From Aestuariibacter sp. (GTDB lineage Bacteria > Pseudomonadota > Gammaproteobacteria > Enterobacterales > Alteromonadaceae), in NCBI GenBank assembly GCA_017794925.1, contig CP051238.1, forward strand, positions 2,768,120 to 2,832,119: a DNA stretch of 64,000 bases. Direction: 5' to 3'. The notes under the pieces are model-generated. The model did no database searches. It was not told the origin of the DNA and saw only the letters and a list, made by a program, of their open reading frames with translations. Position 1 is the stretch's first letter. Each line of letters starts with the position of its first letter. Positions 26,229 through 36,300 of this stretch are shown piece by piece. The translations under genes were made by a program, and so were the position numbers.

Positions 26229-27097
26229 ATCTGATGTACGTCCTGTTGCGCTGTGTTTAAGTACTGACCGCCAAATAGTACGGCATGATTGAGTATGTGG
26301 TAAAGCTGATAGAGTTTACGTCTGGAAGCGTAATCCGGATCCAAAGACCAGGTCGCCTGATAGCCTTCGTAAAACGCATCGGGCAGACGACCAAACAGTT
26401 CTGCCATTGCAATGTCGGTCTCCCGATCGCCAATATACACGGCCGGATCGAAAATTACCGGGACGTCATGATGAAAACCAATATTACCGTGCCATAGGTC
26501 TCCGTGCACCAGTGAGGGCAGGGGCTGGTGGAACTGAAGATACTGGTGAATCCGGGTAACACAGACGTCGATGTTGCACCACTTATGGCCTTTTGCAGCA
26601 AGTAACTCCAGCATTGTACCAATGCGAAACTCGGCGTAAAACTGGGCCCAGCTTGAATGGAATTCGTTTATTTGTCTGCTTTTGCCTATGAAGTTATTGC
26701 GCTGCCACCCAAAGCGGTTGGTGGTTGGTTGGCGATGCAGGGTAGCTATCTGCTCACCACAGCGCCGCCATAACTCGCTGCTTCCGTGTTGCATCTTTAA
26801 GTACTGCAAAACCAGATATTCGTGGAGGGTACCGTTTTCTTCGATTACCCCGTGGCAGATAACAGAAGGGGTTTTAATACTGTCGGACTTTTCCAGCGCC
26901 GATAAACCATCGGCTTCCGCATCCAGTTCCAAGTCATTGGGATGGCGCATGTCACGGTATTTAACAAAAAAACGCCGGGATTCGTCACGTATCATGACGC
27001 TCTGGTGTGAATCGCCTCCGTGAAGCACCTGACGATGCTGACAGACGAACAAATTCCCTGTTACTTCTGAAATGGTTTCACTAATGAATTGCCACAT
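26213..27097 (-). CDS. Fructosamine/ketosamine-3-kinase family protein
   Basis: A 294-residue cytoplasmic kinase of the fructosamine-3-kinase family, which phosphorylates glycated amines so that the sugar falls off proteins. A nucleotide-binding start (GGDSHQSVMIRD, FFVKYRD) and the catalytic LVHGDLWHGN block near 190-200 followed by IFDPAVYIGDRETDIAM are visible. Length is typical. It precedes DUF3080 with a 16-bp overlap in one leftward operon. The exact substrate (fructosamine, ribulosamine or erythrulosamine) cannot be told from sequence. Confidence 0.88.
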   Translation of the reverse strand: MWQFISETISEVTGNLFVCQHRQVLHGGDSHQSVMIRDESRRFFVKYRDMRHPNDLELDAEADGLSALEKSDSIKTPSVICHGVIEENGTLHEYLVLQYLKMQHGSSELWRRCGEQIATLHRQPTTNRFGWQRNNFIGKSRQINEFHSSWAQFYAEFRIGTMLELLAAKGHKWCNIDVCVTRIHQYLQFHQPLPSLVHGDLWHGNIGFHHDVPVIFDPAVYIGDRETDIAMAELFGRLPDAFYEGYQATWSLDPDYASRRKLYQLYHILNHAVLFGGQYLNTAQQDVHQICQQL

Positions 27098-27260
27098 GGT
27101 CTTGCGATGTCATGGGTTTTCCTTGAGTATGGAATATTTTGTTGCCTTTGCCAGTAAGAATGTGGGCTTTTTAACGGATTTTTGTCCTTTTGATAGGGGC
27201 CAAGGGTTATTCGCTTTTCACCAGAAAGCTTGAGTCAAAACGATATTTTATTATTAGGCG

Positions 27261-27288
27261 TTGCATGACAGGTCGAAGGCGTTATAAT
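27261..27288 (+). promoter_or_regulatory. Sigma-70 promoter of thrS operon
   Basis: A -35 box TTGCAT (27261-27266) and a consensus -10 TATAAT (27283-27288) are 16 bp apart, 115 bp before the thrS start. Transcription would begin near 27295, giving a leader of about 108 nt that holds three hairpins. Confidence 0.7.
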
Positions 27289-27321
27289 CCCAGCAAACAA
27301 CGGGCCATTCGCCCGCTCACG

Positions 27322-27344
27322 CACCCATCTCAGGGTGTTTTTTT
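27322..27344 (+). terminator. Terminator-like hairpin in thrS leader
   Basis: CACCC-ATCTCA-GGGTG followed by seven T residues: a 5-bp stem and U-run inside the presumed leader between promoter and thrS. A further hairpin CGGGC-CATTC-GCCCG precedes it (27301-27315). It may cause partial termination (attenuation), or correspond to the upstream domain of a thrS operator. Confidence 0.55.
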
Positions 27345-27364
27345 ATGACTAAAAACAAACACAA

Positions 27365-27385
27365 GTGGCACAGAGTAGGTGTCAC
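27365..27385 (+). promoter_or_regulatory. tRNA-Thr anticodon-arm mimic (thrS translational operator)
   Basis: A 7-bp stem (GTGGCAC with GTGTCAC, one G-U pair) closes a 7-nt loop AGAGTAG, directly before the AAGGA ribosome site (27392-27396). Read as an anticodon loop, positions 34-36 are A-G-U, a threonine anticodon, with the identity bases G35 and U36. In E. coli, ThrRS binds such a hairpin before thrS and blocks ribosomes. Position 33 is G rather than U, so the mimicry is not complete. Confidence 0.6.
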
Positions 27386-27402
27386 CACTGTAAGGACGAT
27401 TC

Positions 27403-29319
27403 ATGCCTGTTATTACTCTTCCTGATGGAAGTCAGCGTACTTTCGACAACCCCGTTTCTGTATTAGATGTGGCCGCCGATATCGGCCCTGGTTTGGCAAA
27501 AGCGACCATTGCCGGTCGTGTAAACGGCGAGCGTGTAGACGCGTGCGACGTAATTGAGTCTGACGCAGCGTTAGAAATCATCACCGCAAAAGATGAAGAC
27601 GGTCTGGAGATCATCCGTCACAGCTGTGCTCACTTAATTGGTCACGCAATCAAACAGCTATGGCCTGATGCGAAAATGGCGATTGGTCCGACAATCGACA
27701 ATGGTTTTTATTACGATGTTGATATGGAGCAAAGCCTGACCCAGGAAGACTTGCAAAAGCTTGAAAAGCGTATGCTGGAACTGGCAAAAACGAATTATGA
27801 TGTGGTTAAGAAGAACGTGAGCTGGCAGGAAGCGCGAGATACGTTTGAAGCCCGCGGCGAAACCTACAAAATAGAAATTCTTGACGAGAATATTCCTAAG
27901 GACTCTTTCCCGGGTTTGTATCACCACGAAGAATACATTGATATGTGTCGTGGTCCTCACGTACCGAACATGAAGTTCTGTCAGCACTTTAAACTGATGA
28001 AAGTGGCTGGTGCATACTGGCGTGGTAACAGCGACAATAAAATGTTGCAACGTATCTACGGTACAGCCTGGGCAGATAAAAAGCAGCTGAAAGCCTATTT
28101 AACCCGTCTGGAAGAAGCGGAAAAGCGTGACCATCGTAAAATCGGTAAAACGCTAGACCTGTTCCATTGGCAGGAAGAAGCACCGGGTATGGTGTTCTGG
28201 CACAACGACGGCTGGTCGGTTTACACCGAGCTGGAAAAATTTGTACGTAACATGCTTCGCAAGTACAGCTATGACGAAGTGAAAGGCCCGTTGATGATGG
28301 ACCGTGTGCTGTGGGAGAAATCAGGGCATTGGGACAAGTACGCCGAAAACATGTTCACCACCGAATCTGAAAAGCGTGAATATGCCATTAAGCCCATGAA
28401 CTGTCCGGGTCACGTGCAGATTTTTAACCAGGGGTTGAAGTCATACCGTGACCTGCCATTGCGTATGGCGGAATTTGGTTGCTGTCACCGTAACGAACCC
28501 TCTGGTGCCTTGCACGGCCTGATGCGTGTCCGTGGCTTTACGCAGGACGATGCTCATATTTTCTGTACCGAAGAGCAGATGCTGGATGAAGTGTGTAATT
28601 GTATCGACATGATTTACGATGCATATCGCACGTTTGGTTTTGAAAAGATCGAAGTAAAACTGTCTACCCGCCCTGAAAAGCGTGTAGGTAGTGACGAGAT
28701 TTGGGACAAGGCTGAAAAAGCCCTGGCTGACGCGCTTAACAGCAAAGATATTGAATTCAAGTACTTGCCTGGTGAAGGTGCGTTCTACGGTCCGAAGATT
28801 GAGTTTACGTTGTACGACTGTCTTGATCGCGCTTGGCAGTGCGGTACGGTACAGGCCGACTTCTCTATGCCTGGTCGCTTAGGGTCGACCTACGTAGCAG
28901 AAGATGGCGAGCGCAAAGTACCGGTAATGATTCACCGTGCGGTGCTGGGCTCACTGGAGCGTTTCATCGGTATTCTTACCGAAGAATATGCGGGCTTCTT
29001 CCCGCTTTGGTTGGCGCCTAAGCAAATGATGGTAATGAATATTACCGACAAACAAGCTGAATATGCCGAGCAAATCGTGGAAAAACTGCAAGCGCAAGGG
29101 TTCCGTGCGAAGTCTGACTTGAGAAATGAGAAGATAGGCTTTAAAATTCGTGAACATACGCTTAAACGCGTACCTTACATGCTGGTGGTCGGTGACAAAG
29201 AGATGGAATCGGGTCAGGTGGCAGTGCGTTCTCGCCGGGGTGAAGACCTGGGCAGTATGCCAATCGATGCCTTTATTAGCCTGGCGAACGAAGAAATCGC
29301 TGGAAAAACCATCAAATAA
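27403..29319 (+). CDS. thrS: Threonyl-tRNA synthetase
   Basis: A 638-residue class II synthetase charging tRNA-Thr. Domains in order: N-terminal TGS (1-60, [14 protein letters not shown]), editing domain (about 65-230, with [10 protein letters not shown]), catalytic core with class II motifs ([26 protein letters not shown] for zinc; FRNEPSG-like [38 protein letters not shown]), and the anticodon-binding domain after about 535. Length matches E. coli (642). It is the first gene of thrS-infC-rpmI-rplT, with autoregulatory leader elements before it. Confidence 0.97.
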   Translation: MPVITLPDGSQRTFDNPVSVLDVAADIGPGLAKATIAGRVNGERVDACDVIESDAALEIITAKDEDGLEIIRHSCAHLIGHAIKQLWPDAKMAIGPTIDNGFYYDVDMEQSLTQEDLQKLEKRMLELAKTNYDVVKKNVSWQEARDTFEARGETYKIEILDENIPKDSFPGLYHHEEYIDMCRGPHVPNMKFCQHFKLMKVAGAYWRGNSDNKMLQRIYGTAWADKKQLKAYLTRLEEAEKRDHRKIGKTLDLFHWQEEAPGMVFWHNDGWSVYTELEKFVRNMLRKYSYDEVKGPLMMDRVLWEKSGHWDKYAENMFTTESEKREYAIKPMNCPGHVQIFNQGLKSYRDLPLRMAEFGCCHRNEPSGALHGLMRVRGFTQDDAHIFCTEEQMLDEVCNCIDMIYDAYRTFGFEKIEVKLSTRPEKRVGSDEIWDKAEKALADALNSKDIEFKYLPGEGAFYGPKIEFTLYDCLDRAWQCGTVQADFSMPGRLGSTYVAEDGERKVPVMIHRAVLGSLERFIGILTEEYAGFFPLWLAPKQMMVMNITDKQAEYAEQIVEKLQAQGFRAKSDLRNEKIGFKIREHTLKRVPYMLVVGDKEMESGQVAVRSRRGEDLGSMPIDAFISLANEEIAGKTIK

Positions 29320-29450
29320 CGGTATACTCGCGCACTACATTTGTGGCGCGCGATTTCGTTGGCTACAGCAAAAATATAAGTATCTGGTTTACAAGAGATT
29401 TTTAAATATATCAAACCAGGTGAAGATTAAAAAAGTTGGAGGATTAGCAC

Positions 29451-29990
29451 ATTAAAGGCGCTAACAATAAGGCTCAGGGCGATAAAGCCCGAATTAATGA
29501 TGAAATTACGGCAAGAGAAGTTCGCTTAATCGGCGCGGACGGAAGTCAGGTAGGAGTGGTAACGCTTAACGAAGCACTCAGCTCCGCCGAACAAGCAAGT
29601 TTAGATCTTGTTGAGATTAGTCCTAATGCTGAGCCGCCAGTCTGTAAAGTTATGGACTATGGCAAATTCCTCTTTGAAAAAAGTAAAGCTCAGAAAGAGC
29701 AGAAGAAAAAACAGAAGCAAATTCAGGTCAAGGAGATTAAATTTCGCCCTGGCACTGATGAAGGCGATTACCAGGTAAAACTGCGCAACCTGCGTCGCTT
29801 TCTGGAAGGTGGCGATAAAGCCAAAGTTACGATCCGTTTCCGCGGACGTGAAATGGCTCACCAAGAGATCGGCATTGAGCTGCTGAATCGCGTTAAAGGC
29901 GATTTAGAAGACATTGCCAACTGTGAGTCTTTCCCTCGTAGAGTGGAAGGCCGTCAGATGATCATGGTGCTCGCCCCACTTAAGAAGTAG
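29451..29990 (+). CDS. infC: Translation initiation factor IF-3 (ATT start)
   Basis: The 179-residue IF-3, which binds the 30S subunit and checks start codons. The real start is ATT at 29451, 8 nt after GGAGG; the encoded start [19 protein letters not shown] aligns with E. coli IF-3. A simple ATG/GTG rule would begin the gene at 29556 and lose 35 residues. Two domains are visible: N-terminal (about 1-75, [36 protein letters not shown]) and C-terminal (about 85-175, [28 protein letters not shown]). The AUU start is the known basis of IF-3 autoregulation in E. coli. Confidence 0.97.
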   Translation: MKGANNKAQGDKARINDEITAREVRLIGADGSQVGVVTLNEALSSAEQASLDLVEISPNAEPPVCKVMDYGKFLFEKSKAQKEQKKKQKQIQVKEIKFRPGTDEGDYQVKLRNLRRFLEGGDKAKVTIRFRGREMAHQEIGIELLNRVKGDLEDIANCESFPRRVEGRQMIMVLAPLKK

Positions 29991-30104
29991 TAGTGGTTTA
30001 AAGTTTTTGGGAATCTGCAACCCAAAACACCCTGCTGCAAATATTAACCGGTGGAAAGGTGACTGCACACCCCATACCGATATTAACAATGCGGAGTTTT
30101 AGCA

Positions 30105-30302
30105 ATGCCTAAAATGAAAACTGTTAGTGGTGCTGCCAAACGTTTTAAGAAAACTGGTTCAGGCCGCTTTAAAAGCAAACAGTCTCACTTACGTCACATC
30201 CTGACTAAGAAGAGCTCTAAGCGTAAACGTCACTTACGTGGCAAAAAACTGGTTCATGACTCTGATACTAAATTAGTACAGCGCATGTTGCCTTACGTTT
30301 AA
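30105..30302 (+). CDS. rpmI: 50S ribosomal protein bL35
   Basis: A 65-residue, very basic ribosomal protein beginning [20 protein letters not shown], exactly bL35. It is 114 bp after infC, a gap that in E. coli holds the L20-binding translational operator; a similar function here is inferred. GCGGAG lies before the ATG. Confidence 0.97.
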   Translation: MPKMKTVSGAAKRFKKTGSGRFKSKQSHLRHILTKKSSKRKRHLRGKKLVHDSDTKLVQRMLPYV

Positions 30303-30320
30303 GTTTGAGGAGACTGAAAA

Positions 30321-30677
30321 ATGGCTAGAGTAAAACGCGGCACGATCGCACGTGCACGTCACAAAAAAGTTTTAAAACAAGCTAAAGGTTATTACGGTGC
30401 TCGTTCACGCGTTTATCGCGTAGCGGTACAGGCTGTAACTAAAGCTGGTCAATATGCTTATCGCGACCGTCGTCAGCGCAAGCGTCAATTCCGTCAACTG
30501 TGGATTGCACGTATCAACGCTGCGGCTCGTCAAAATGGCATGTCATACAGCCGTTTCATTAACGGTCTGAAGAAAGCGTCTGTTGAAATCGATCGTAAGA
30601 TCCTTGCCGACATCGCAGTACATGACAAAGCGGCTTTCAGCGCATTAGTCGACGCGGCTAAAGGCGCATTAGCTTAA
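30321..30677 (+). CDS. rplT: 50S ribosomal protein bL20
   Basis: The 118-residue bL20, starting [33 protein letters not shown], a 23S rRNA-binding assembly protein. Length is that of E. coli. It follows rpmI by 18 bp with TGAGGAG as ribosome site. In E. coli L20 represses rpmI-rplT translation. A strong terminator follows. Confidence 0.97.
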   Translation: MARVKRGTIARARHKKVLKQAKGYYGARSRVYRVAVQAVTKAGQYAYRDRRQRKRQFRQLWIARINAAARQNGMSYSRFINGLKKASVEIDRKILADIAVHDKAAFSALVDAAKGALA

Positions 30678-30710
30678 TTATTAATTAATTAAGTTTAAGT
30701 TCTTTCGGAA

Positions 30711-30739
30711 AACGGCGAGCAGGATGCTCGCCGTTTTTC
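30711..30739 (+). terminator. Rho-independent terminator of thrS-rplT operon
   Basis: AACGGCGAGCA (30711-30721) pairs with TGCTCGCCGTT (30725-30735) over 11 bp with a 3-nt loop, followed by TTT. It lies 34 nt after the rplT stop. Confidence 0.92.
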
Positions 30740-30758
30740 GTTTCTGGCTAATAATGAT

Positions 30759-31283
30759 TTATTGCAAAAACCTATCGTCAGGAAGTGTACAGGCAGAAAC
30801 GGGTTTTGGGGCTTCTACTCCTGAGGTAATCCAGCAGTCCTCGTAAATCGAGCAGTAGCACATGGTGACTTCAAAGGTTGCATTAAGTAGCAAAGGGACC
30901 ATTGCGGAATCACCCGTTTTAAAGGCCTGGATTTTTTGACCTGGCCGAATCACACCGTTACTTATATGCGATTGCTGATAGCTAACCTTTTTCTCTGGCG
31001 CGACTATTTGCAACACCTCCTCCCATGTGGTGGCGGACAGGCCATTCACGTTCATAGTGACATAGTTAACGATAGCAGGTCCGTTTCCCTGATTTAATAC
31101 AATGTACTCGTAGCGGTTGTTTTGCCAGCTTCGTGCAATTACAACACTTGGCCAGACCGACGCTTTTGCATAGGCCCGGTCAATGTAAGCTGAATACATG
31201 GCAACAATAACGGCGACCAGGCTGGTTATCAGAGCCGATATTGCGACTATCATCTCTGGCTGTGTGTACCACTTGTTTTTCAC
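30759..31283 (-). CDS. Small membrane-anchored protein, unknown
   Basis: A 174-residue protein with one N-terminal membrane helix (MIVAISALITSLVAVIVAMYSAYI, about 11-34) and a beta-rich outer or cytoplasmic domain holding several cysteines near the end (CYCSIYEDCW, SACTLPDD). I do not recognise the family. Its ATG overlaps the stop codon of the LysR gene (ATGA), so they are co-translated; it may be regulated with, or act on the signal of, that regulator. Confidence 0.6.
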   Translation of the reverse strand: MKNKWYTQPEMIVAISALITSLVAVIVAMYSAYIDRAYAKASVWPSVVIARSWQNNRYEYIVLNQGNGPAIVNYVTMNVNGLSATTWEEVLQIVAPEKKVSYQQSHISNGVIRPGQKIQAFKTGDSAMVPLLLNATFEVTMCYCSIYEDCWITSGVEAPKPVSACTLPDDRFLQ

Positions 31284-32188
31284 TCCCTTTCTCCTTGTGC
31301 GAAAGCCTGCTGCTTAAGTTGATCCCACAGAAATTCACTGACCGGACCGTATTGTTCGTCGAGTTTGCGCACGACGCTAATTTCGCCACGAATACTGCAA
31401 GTAACATCTCTTAATTCGAGCGCAATCATCTCACCGTGAGCGAGTTCATCAGCAATGCGGTCACGAGGAATATACCCCCATCCAGCGCCTTTCATTAGCA
31501 GCGCTTTTTGTGTGTCACTGTCATTTGAACGAATGGTAAAAGCGGGCACCACCCCCATGACTTTCTCGATATTGATATCAATATCAAAAGCCTGGGGCAT
31601 CAACAAGGGAATATCGTGCAGATGACGTGAGTGTGTGGGTGGAGTATCAAGTTTATCCAGACAACTGGCGTGCATTACAGCAATCACTTCGAATTGTCCG
31701 AAAGGCAACGTATCGAAGGTCGCCAGCTCGTGAAAACTGTGCATCCACGGTGTTATCGCTATGTCGGCATGACCGTCTATCACACGTTGTAATGCGCCTA
31801 AACGGGCGACGGAACTCAGGTATAACTCTGTATGTGGAAACGCGCGTTGAGTATTTATTACCGGATCATAAATCGAAAGTTGCTGGCAGATCGTATCGTA
31901 TACCAGTTCGACCTTGCGTTCATGATCGCGGCTCAGGTGCTTTGCCAGGCCTGTTAGCTCTGATTGCTGACGCAACAGGTAGCGGCAGTGGGGTAACATG
32001 CGATGCCCGTCTTCGGTCAACTGCAGGCGGTTCCCGCTTTTTTGCAATAAACTAAGGTTAAACTCTTCCTGAAGACGTTTGATGGCAATGGAGATCGCCG
32101 GTTGGGTTTTATGTAGTTGTTCTGCGGCCCGGGCAATGCTTCCCAGCTCGGCAACGGTGACAAACATACGAAGTTGTTCAAGCGTCAT
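31280..32188 (-). CDS. LysR family transcriptional regulator
   Basis: A 302-residue LysR-type regulator. The winged helix covers about 1-60 (MTLEQLRMFVTVAELGSIARAAEQLHKTQPAISIAIKRLQ), followed by the effector domain. It is divergent from the RND adaptor gene, 90 bp away, and probably regulates that pump. The intergenic region is AT-rich (TTAAATTTAATATATAG), suitable for a LysR site with T-N11-A spacing, though I cannot single one out. Confidence 0.88.
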   Translation of the reverse strand: MTLEQLRMFVTVAELGSIARAAEQLHKTQPAISIAIKRLQEEFNLSLLQKSGNRLQLTEDGHRMLPHCRYLLRQQSELTGLAKHLSRDHERKVELVYDTICQQLSIYDPVINTQRAFPHTELYLSSVARLGALQRVIDGHADIAITPWMHSFHELATFDTLPFGQFEVIAVMHASCLDKLDTPPTHSRHLHDIPLLMPQAFDIDINIEKVMGVVPAFTIRSNDSDTQKALLMKGAGWGYIPRDRIADELAHGEMIALELRDVTCSIRGEISVVRKLDEQYGPVSEFLWDQLKQQAFAQGERE

Positions 32189-32278
32189 AAATTAAATTTA
32201 ATATATAGCTAAAATAGATTAAATATTATTTTGGTATGGATTGGCGTATATTGCCAGCATTAGCTTAGGAGAATGTGT

Positions 32279-33367
32279 GTGATTCAAAAATTTCATGTTC
32301 AGATTGGGGCGGTGATTGCCCTGATTAGCGTGCTGGCAGGTTGTGGTGGTCAGGCCGAGGTTGCGCAAGCAACGGGTGAGCAGACCAAACTGGTAAAAGC
32401 CATTACGTTAACATTAGGGGATAGCGGTGGATATCGAGAATTCCCCGCCGTGGTTGAGGCCAGTGAAGATGCGACACTGGCGTTTCGCGTATCAGGAGAA
32501 CTGTCTGAACTCTCTGTCACGTCAGGTCAGTTGGTTGAAGCCGGGCAGCTGCTCGCTAAATTAGATCCTACGGATTATCAGATTGCCGTCGACCAGGCAC
32601 AGGCCAATTATGATTTGGCCAAGGTGCAGTATGACCGGGCTAAAACCCTGGTTGAAAAGCAATTGGCGTCTAAAGCCGGCTTCGATGAAGCCAACGCGCA
32701 ACTACAGGTCGCGGCAGCAGCATTGAAGTCTGCAAAAACCAATCTTGCCTATACCGAGCTACACGCGCCTTTTAGTGGGCAGGTTGCTCAGCGTTTTGTG
32801 GAAAATTTTGAAAGTGTTACTGCACAACAGCCGGTTTTCTCGTTACAGAAAAATACGGTGGTCGACGTGGCTATTCAGATTCCGGAAGACTTATTGTCGA
32901 ATCTGGATAAAGAAGCGAACTATCAGCCGGAAGTCCGCTTTGACACCCATCCTGATGAAGTCTTTCGCGCGTCGTTAAAAGAATACGATGCGGATGCCGA
33001 TCCCGCTACCAACACGTATAAAGTGGTATTTCAACTACCTCGCCCTGACAGCTTTAACGTGTTCCCAGGTATGTCGGCAACGGTGCGAGCTCAGCTTGAT
33101 GAAGTAATGAAAGTAAAAAGCGGAGGTTGGAATGTGCCCGCTTCAGCTGTGTTTGCTGACGCAGAAAATGCGCAACAGAGCTATGTACTGGTCATTTCAG
33201 AGGATATGACACTGGAGAAGCGCCCTGTGACTATTGGTGGTATTTCCGATCAGGGCTTTAAGGTAGTCAGTGGCCTGAAGGCGTCAGAGCAAATCGTAGC
33301 GGCTGGTGTTCACCGTTTAAATGCGGGTGACAAGGTGAGAATCTGGCATAAAGAACGAGGGCTGTAG
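32279..33367 (+). CDS. RND efflux periplasmic adaptor lipoprotein
   Basis: A 362-residue membrane-fusion protein linking an RND pump to the outer membrane. A lipobox LAGC near the N-terminus (mature Cys at about 23) anchors it. Lipoyl/barrel-sandwich halves are seen as ATLAFRVSGELSELSVTSGQLVEAGQLLAKLDP and TELHAPFSGQVAQRFVE with a coiled hairpin between them. I use GTG 32279: AGGAG is 7 nt upstream of it, but only 1 nt from the ATG at 32273. Its stop is 2 bp before the pump gene's GTG. The substrate is unknown. Confidence 0.9.
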   Translation: MIQKFHVQIGAVIALISVLAGCGGQAEVAQATGEQTKLVKAITLTLGDSGGYREFPAVVEASEDATLAFRVSGELSELSVTSGQLVEAGQLLAKLDPTDYQIAVDQAQANYDLAKVQYDRAKTLVEKQLASKAGFDEANAQLQVAAAALKSAKTNLAYTELHAPFSGQVAQRFVENFESVTAQQPVFSLQKNTVVDVAIQIPEDLLSNLDKEANYQPEVRFDTHPDEVFRASLKEYDADADPATNTYKVVFQLPRPDSFNVFPGMSATVRAQLDEVMKVKSGGWNVPASAVFADAENAQQSYVLVISEDMTLEKRPVTIGGISDQGFKVVSGLKASEQIVAAGVHRLNAGDKVRIWHKERGL

Positions 33368-33369
33368 TC

Positions 33370-36300
33370 GTGAATATAGCCAGTTATTTTGTTAATAACC
33401 GCACATCGAGCTGGATGGTGACACTCATCCTGCTACTGGGTGGGTTTATTGCATTCTTAAACCTGGGACGCCTCGAAGACCCCCAATTTACGATTAAACA
33501 AGCCATGGTCATTACGGTCTACCCTGGCGCTTCGCCGACTCAGGTTGAAGAAGAAGTGACCTATCCCATAGAGAATGCAATTCAGCAGTTGCCGTACGTC
33601 GACAACATCAAGTCTATATCGACGGCAGGTAAATCCCAGATAACGGTAGAAATGAAAAGTATTTATCGCAAAGAAGATCTTCGCGGTATCTGGGAAGAAA
33701 TGCGTCGTAAAATTAACGACCTGGCACCGTCTTTGCCCTCTGGTGTTTACCCGCCCAAAATCATTGATGATTTTGCTGATGTGTACGGCATGCTTATCGC
33801 CGTGACTGGCGATGGATATCAATACAAAGACATCAGTGACTATGTCGACTTTTTAAAGCGTGAACTCGTGCTGGTTGATGGCGTGGGTAAGGTCAGTGTG
33901 CAAGGCGAGCAGGAAGAGCAGGTATTTGTTGAAATCTCCCGTTCTAAAATTGTCTCTCTGGGTATCAGTCCGAGTCGGATAAGTTCATTACTGGTTACTC
34001 AGAACCAGGTTTCTAACGCCGGTAAGGTAAAAATTGGTGATGAATACATTCGCATAAACCCAACCGGCGAATTTGAGACGGTCGAAGAACTTGAAAACCT
34101 GCTTATTAGTCAGGCTGGCGCCTCTGAGCGTATTTATCTGGGCGATGTGGCCCGTGTTTATCGTGGTTATGAAGAGGTACCTGACAATCTGATTCACTAC
34201 GGCGGCCACCAGGCGTTGCTGCTGGGTATTTCATTTGCCGACGGGGTGAATGTTGTGGAAGTCGGTGAGCGTATCCAGCAGCGTATGCAGGCGCTCGAAT
34301 ACATGCGTCCGGTGGGCATGGACTCGGACTTTATTTATAACCAGCCCATTGAAGTCGACAAATCGGTGTCGGGTTTTATTTTAAACCTGGCCGAAGCGGT
34401 AGGCATTGTGATCGTGGTGCTGCTGTTATTTATGGGTATCAAGTCTGGTTTGTTAATTGGTTTAATTTTGCTGCTGACGGTATTGGGCACCTTTATTTTC
34501 ATGCAGCAAATGGAAATTAACTTGCAGCGCATTTCGCTGGGGGCACTGATCATTGCACTGGGTATGTTAGTGGATAACGCCATCGTGGTGACCGAAGGGA
34601 TACTGATTGCCATGAAGCGCGGGCTAAACAAACGCGATGCTGCCGCGCAGGTTGTTAGCCAAAACATGTGGCCACTGCTGGGAGCGACGGTGATTGCCAT
34701 TATTGCGTTTGCACCTATTGGCTTGTCCAGTGATGCGACCGGTGAGTTTGCCGGAAGTTTATTCTGGGTACTTTTTGTCAGTCTGTTGTTGAGCTGGGTA
34801 ACAGCGATTACCTTAACGCCATTCTTCGCGACCTTGTTGTTCAAGGATGACACCAATACTGAAAACAACGAAATTAAAGACAGTGAAGATATTTACAAGG
34901 GCGTTATCTTTGATGTGTTCAGTGGCATTTTAGGCTTTGCATTGCGCTGGCGTGTCATTTCCGTTGTCACCATGGTTGGCTTATTGGTGAGTGCTGTGAT
35001 TGCATTTGGTCAGGTTAAGCAAGCATTCTTCCCGCCGTCTACCACACCGATGTTCCTGGTAGATGTCTGGCATAAAGCAGGTACCGACATTCGGGTAAAC
35101 GCCGAAAAAATGGGTGCAATAGAAGCGCATATGCTTGAGCAGGACGGGGTAGAGGAAGTGACTACAACGGTTGGGCAGGGGCTCCCGCGTTTCATGCTGA
35201 CCTATAAAACGGAAAAGAGCTATCCGACCTACGCACAGCTGGTGATCAGAATGCAGGATGGCGAGTCATTGGAAGCACAGCTGCCTAAATTGCGTGATTA
35301 CATGGAAGCTGAGTACAGCGAAATGTTTTACAAAATTAAGCGCCTGGAAATTGGTCCGTCTACGGATGCCAAGATTGAAGCGCGCTTTAGTGGGCCGGAT
35401 CCACAGGTGTTGCGTCAATTGGCTTCGGAAGCAAAACGCGTGTTGGGGTCTGACCCAGGTGCACGCAATATCCGTGACAACTGGCGTCAGCAAACCAAGG
35501 TAATTCGCCCGGTATTTAACGAAGCCGCAGCGCGTCGCGTTGGTATCAGTAAAGCTGATCTGGATAACCTGTTGCTTACCAGCTTCAGCGGCGCGCAAAT
35601 TGGTGTGTACCGCGATGGCACGGACTTGTTGCCTATCATCAGCCGTCCACCTCCGGAAGAACGTCTGACCGCAGATAATCTGGAGAATCTGCAGATATTC
35701 TCGTCGACTGCACAACAGTTTATTCCGATTACCCAAATAGTGCGCGAGTTTGATGTGGTGTGGGAAGACCCGATTATCATGCGCAGAGACAGAAAGCGCA
35801 CGCTAACGGTAATGGCCGATCACGATATTCTGGGCAGTGAAACGGCAGCGAAGTTATTCTCTCGTGTTCGTGGTGAAATTGAAGCCATTCCGCTTCCTGT
35901 GGGTTATGAGCTGGAGTGGGGCGGTGAATTTGAAGCCTCGAGTAAAGCGCAAAAAGCTATCTTTGGCTCGCTGCCGGTGGGTTACCTGATCATGTTTATT
36001 ACAACGGTATTGTTGTTTGCCTCAGCCAGGATTGCAGGGATTATCTGGGCCTGTATTCCATTAGCGCTGATTGGCGTGAGCTATGGGTTACTGGTAACCG
36101 GTGCGCCGTTTGGCTTTATGGCGCTGCTCGGATTCTTAAGTCTGTCGGGCATGATCATTAAAAACGGTATTGTTTTGGTTGAGCAGGTGAAACTTGAACT
36201 GGAAGAGGGCAAAGCGCCTTATTCAGCGTTGTTTCATGCCACGCTGAGCCGGGTAAGGCCGGTTTGTATGGCCGCCATTACGACTATTCTGGGAATGATA

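Noticed and set aside
27345..27425. Leader peptide frame (26 codons) before thrS
   Set aside because: It starts after the terminator-like hairpin and overlaps thrS out of frame; it has only two adjacent Thr codons and no ribosome site.
34335..34868. 177-residue minus-strand frame inside the RND pump gene
   Set aside because: Shadow of the pump reading frame, low-complexity composition, no family match.
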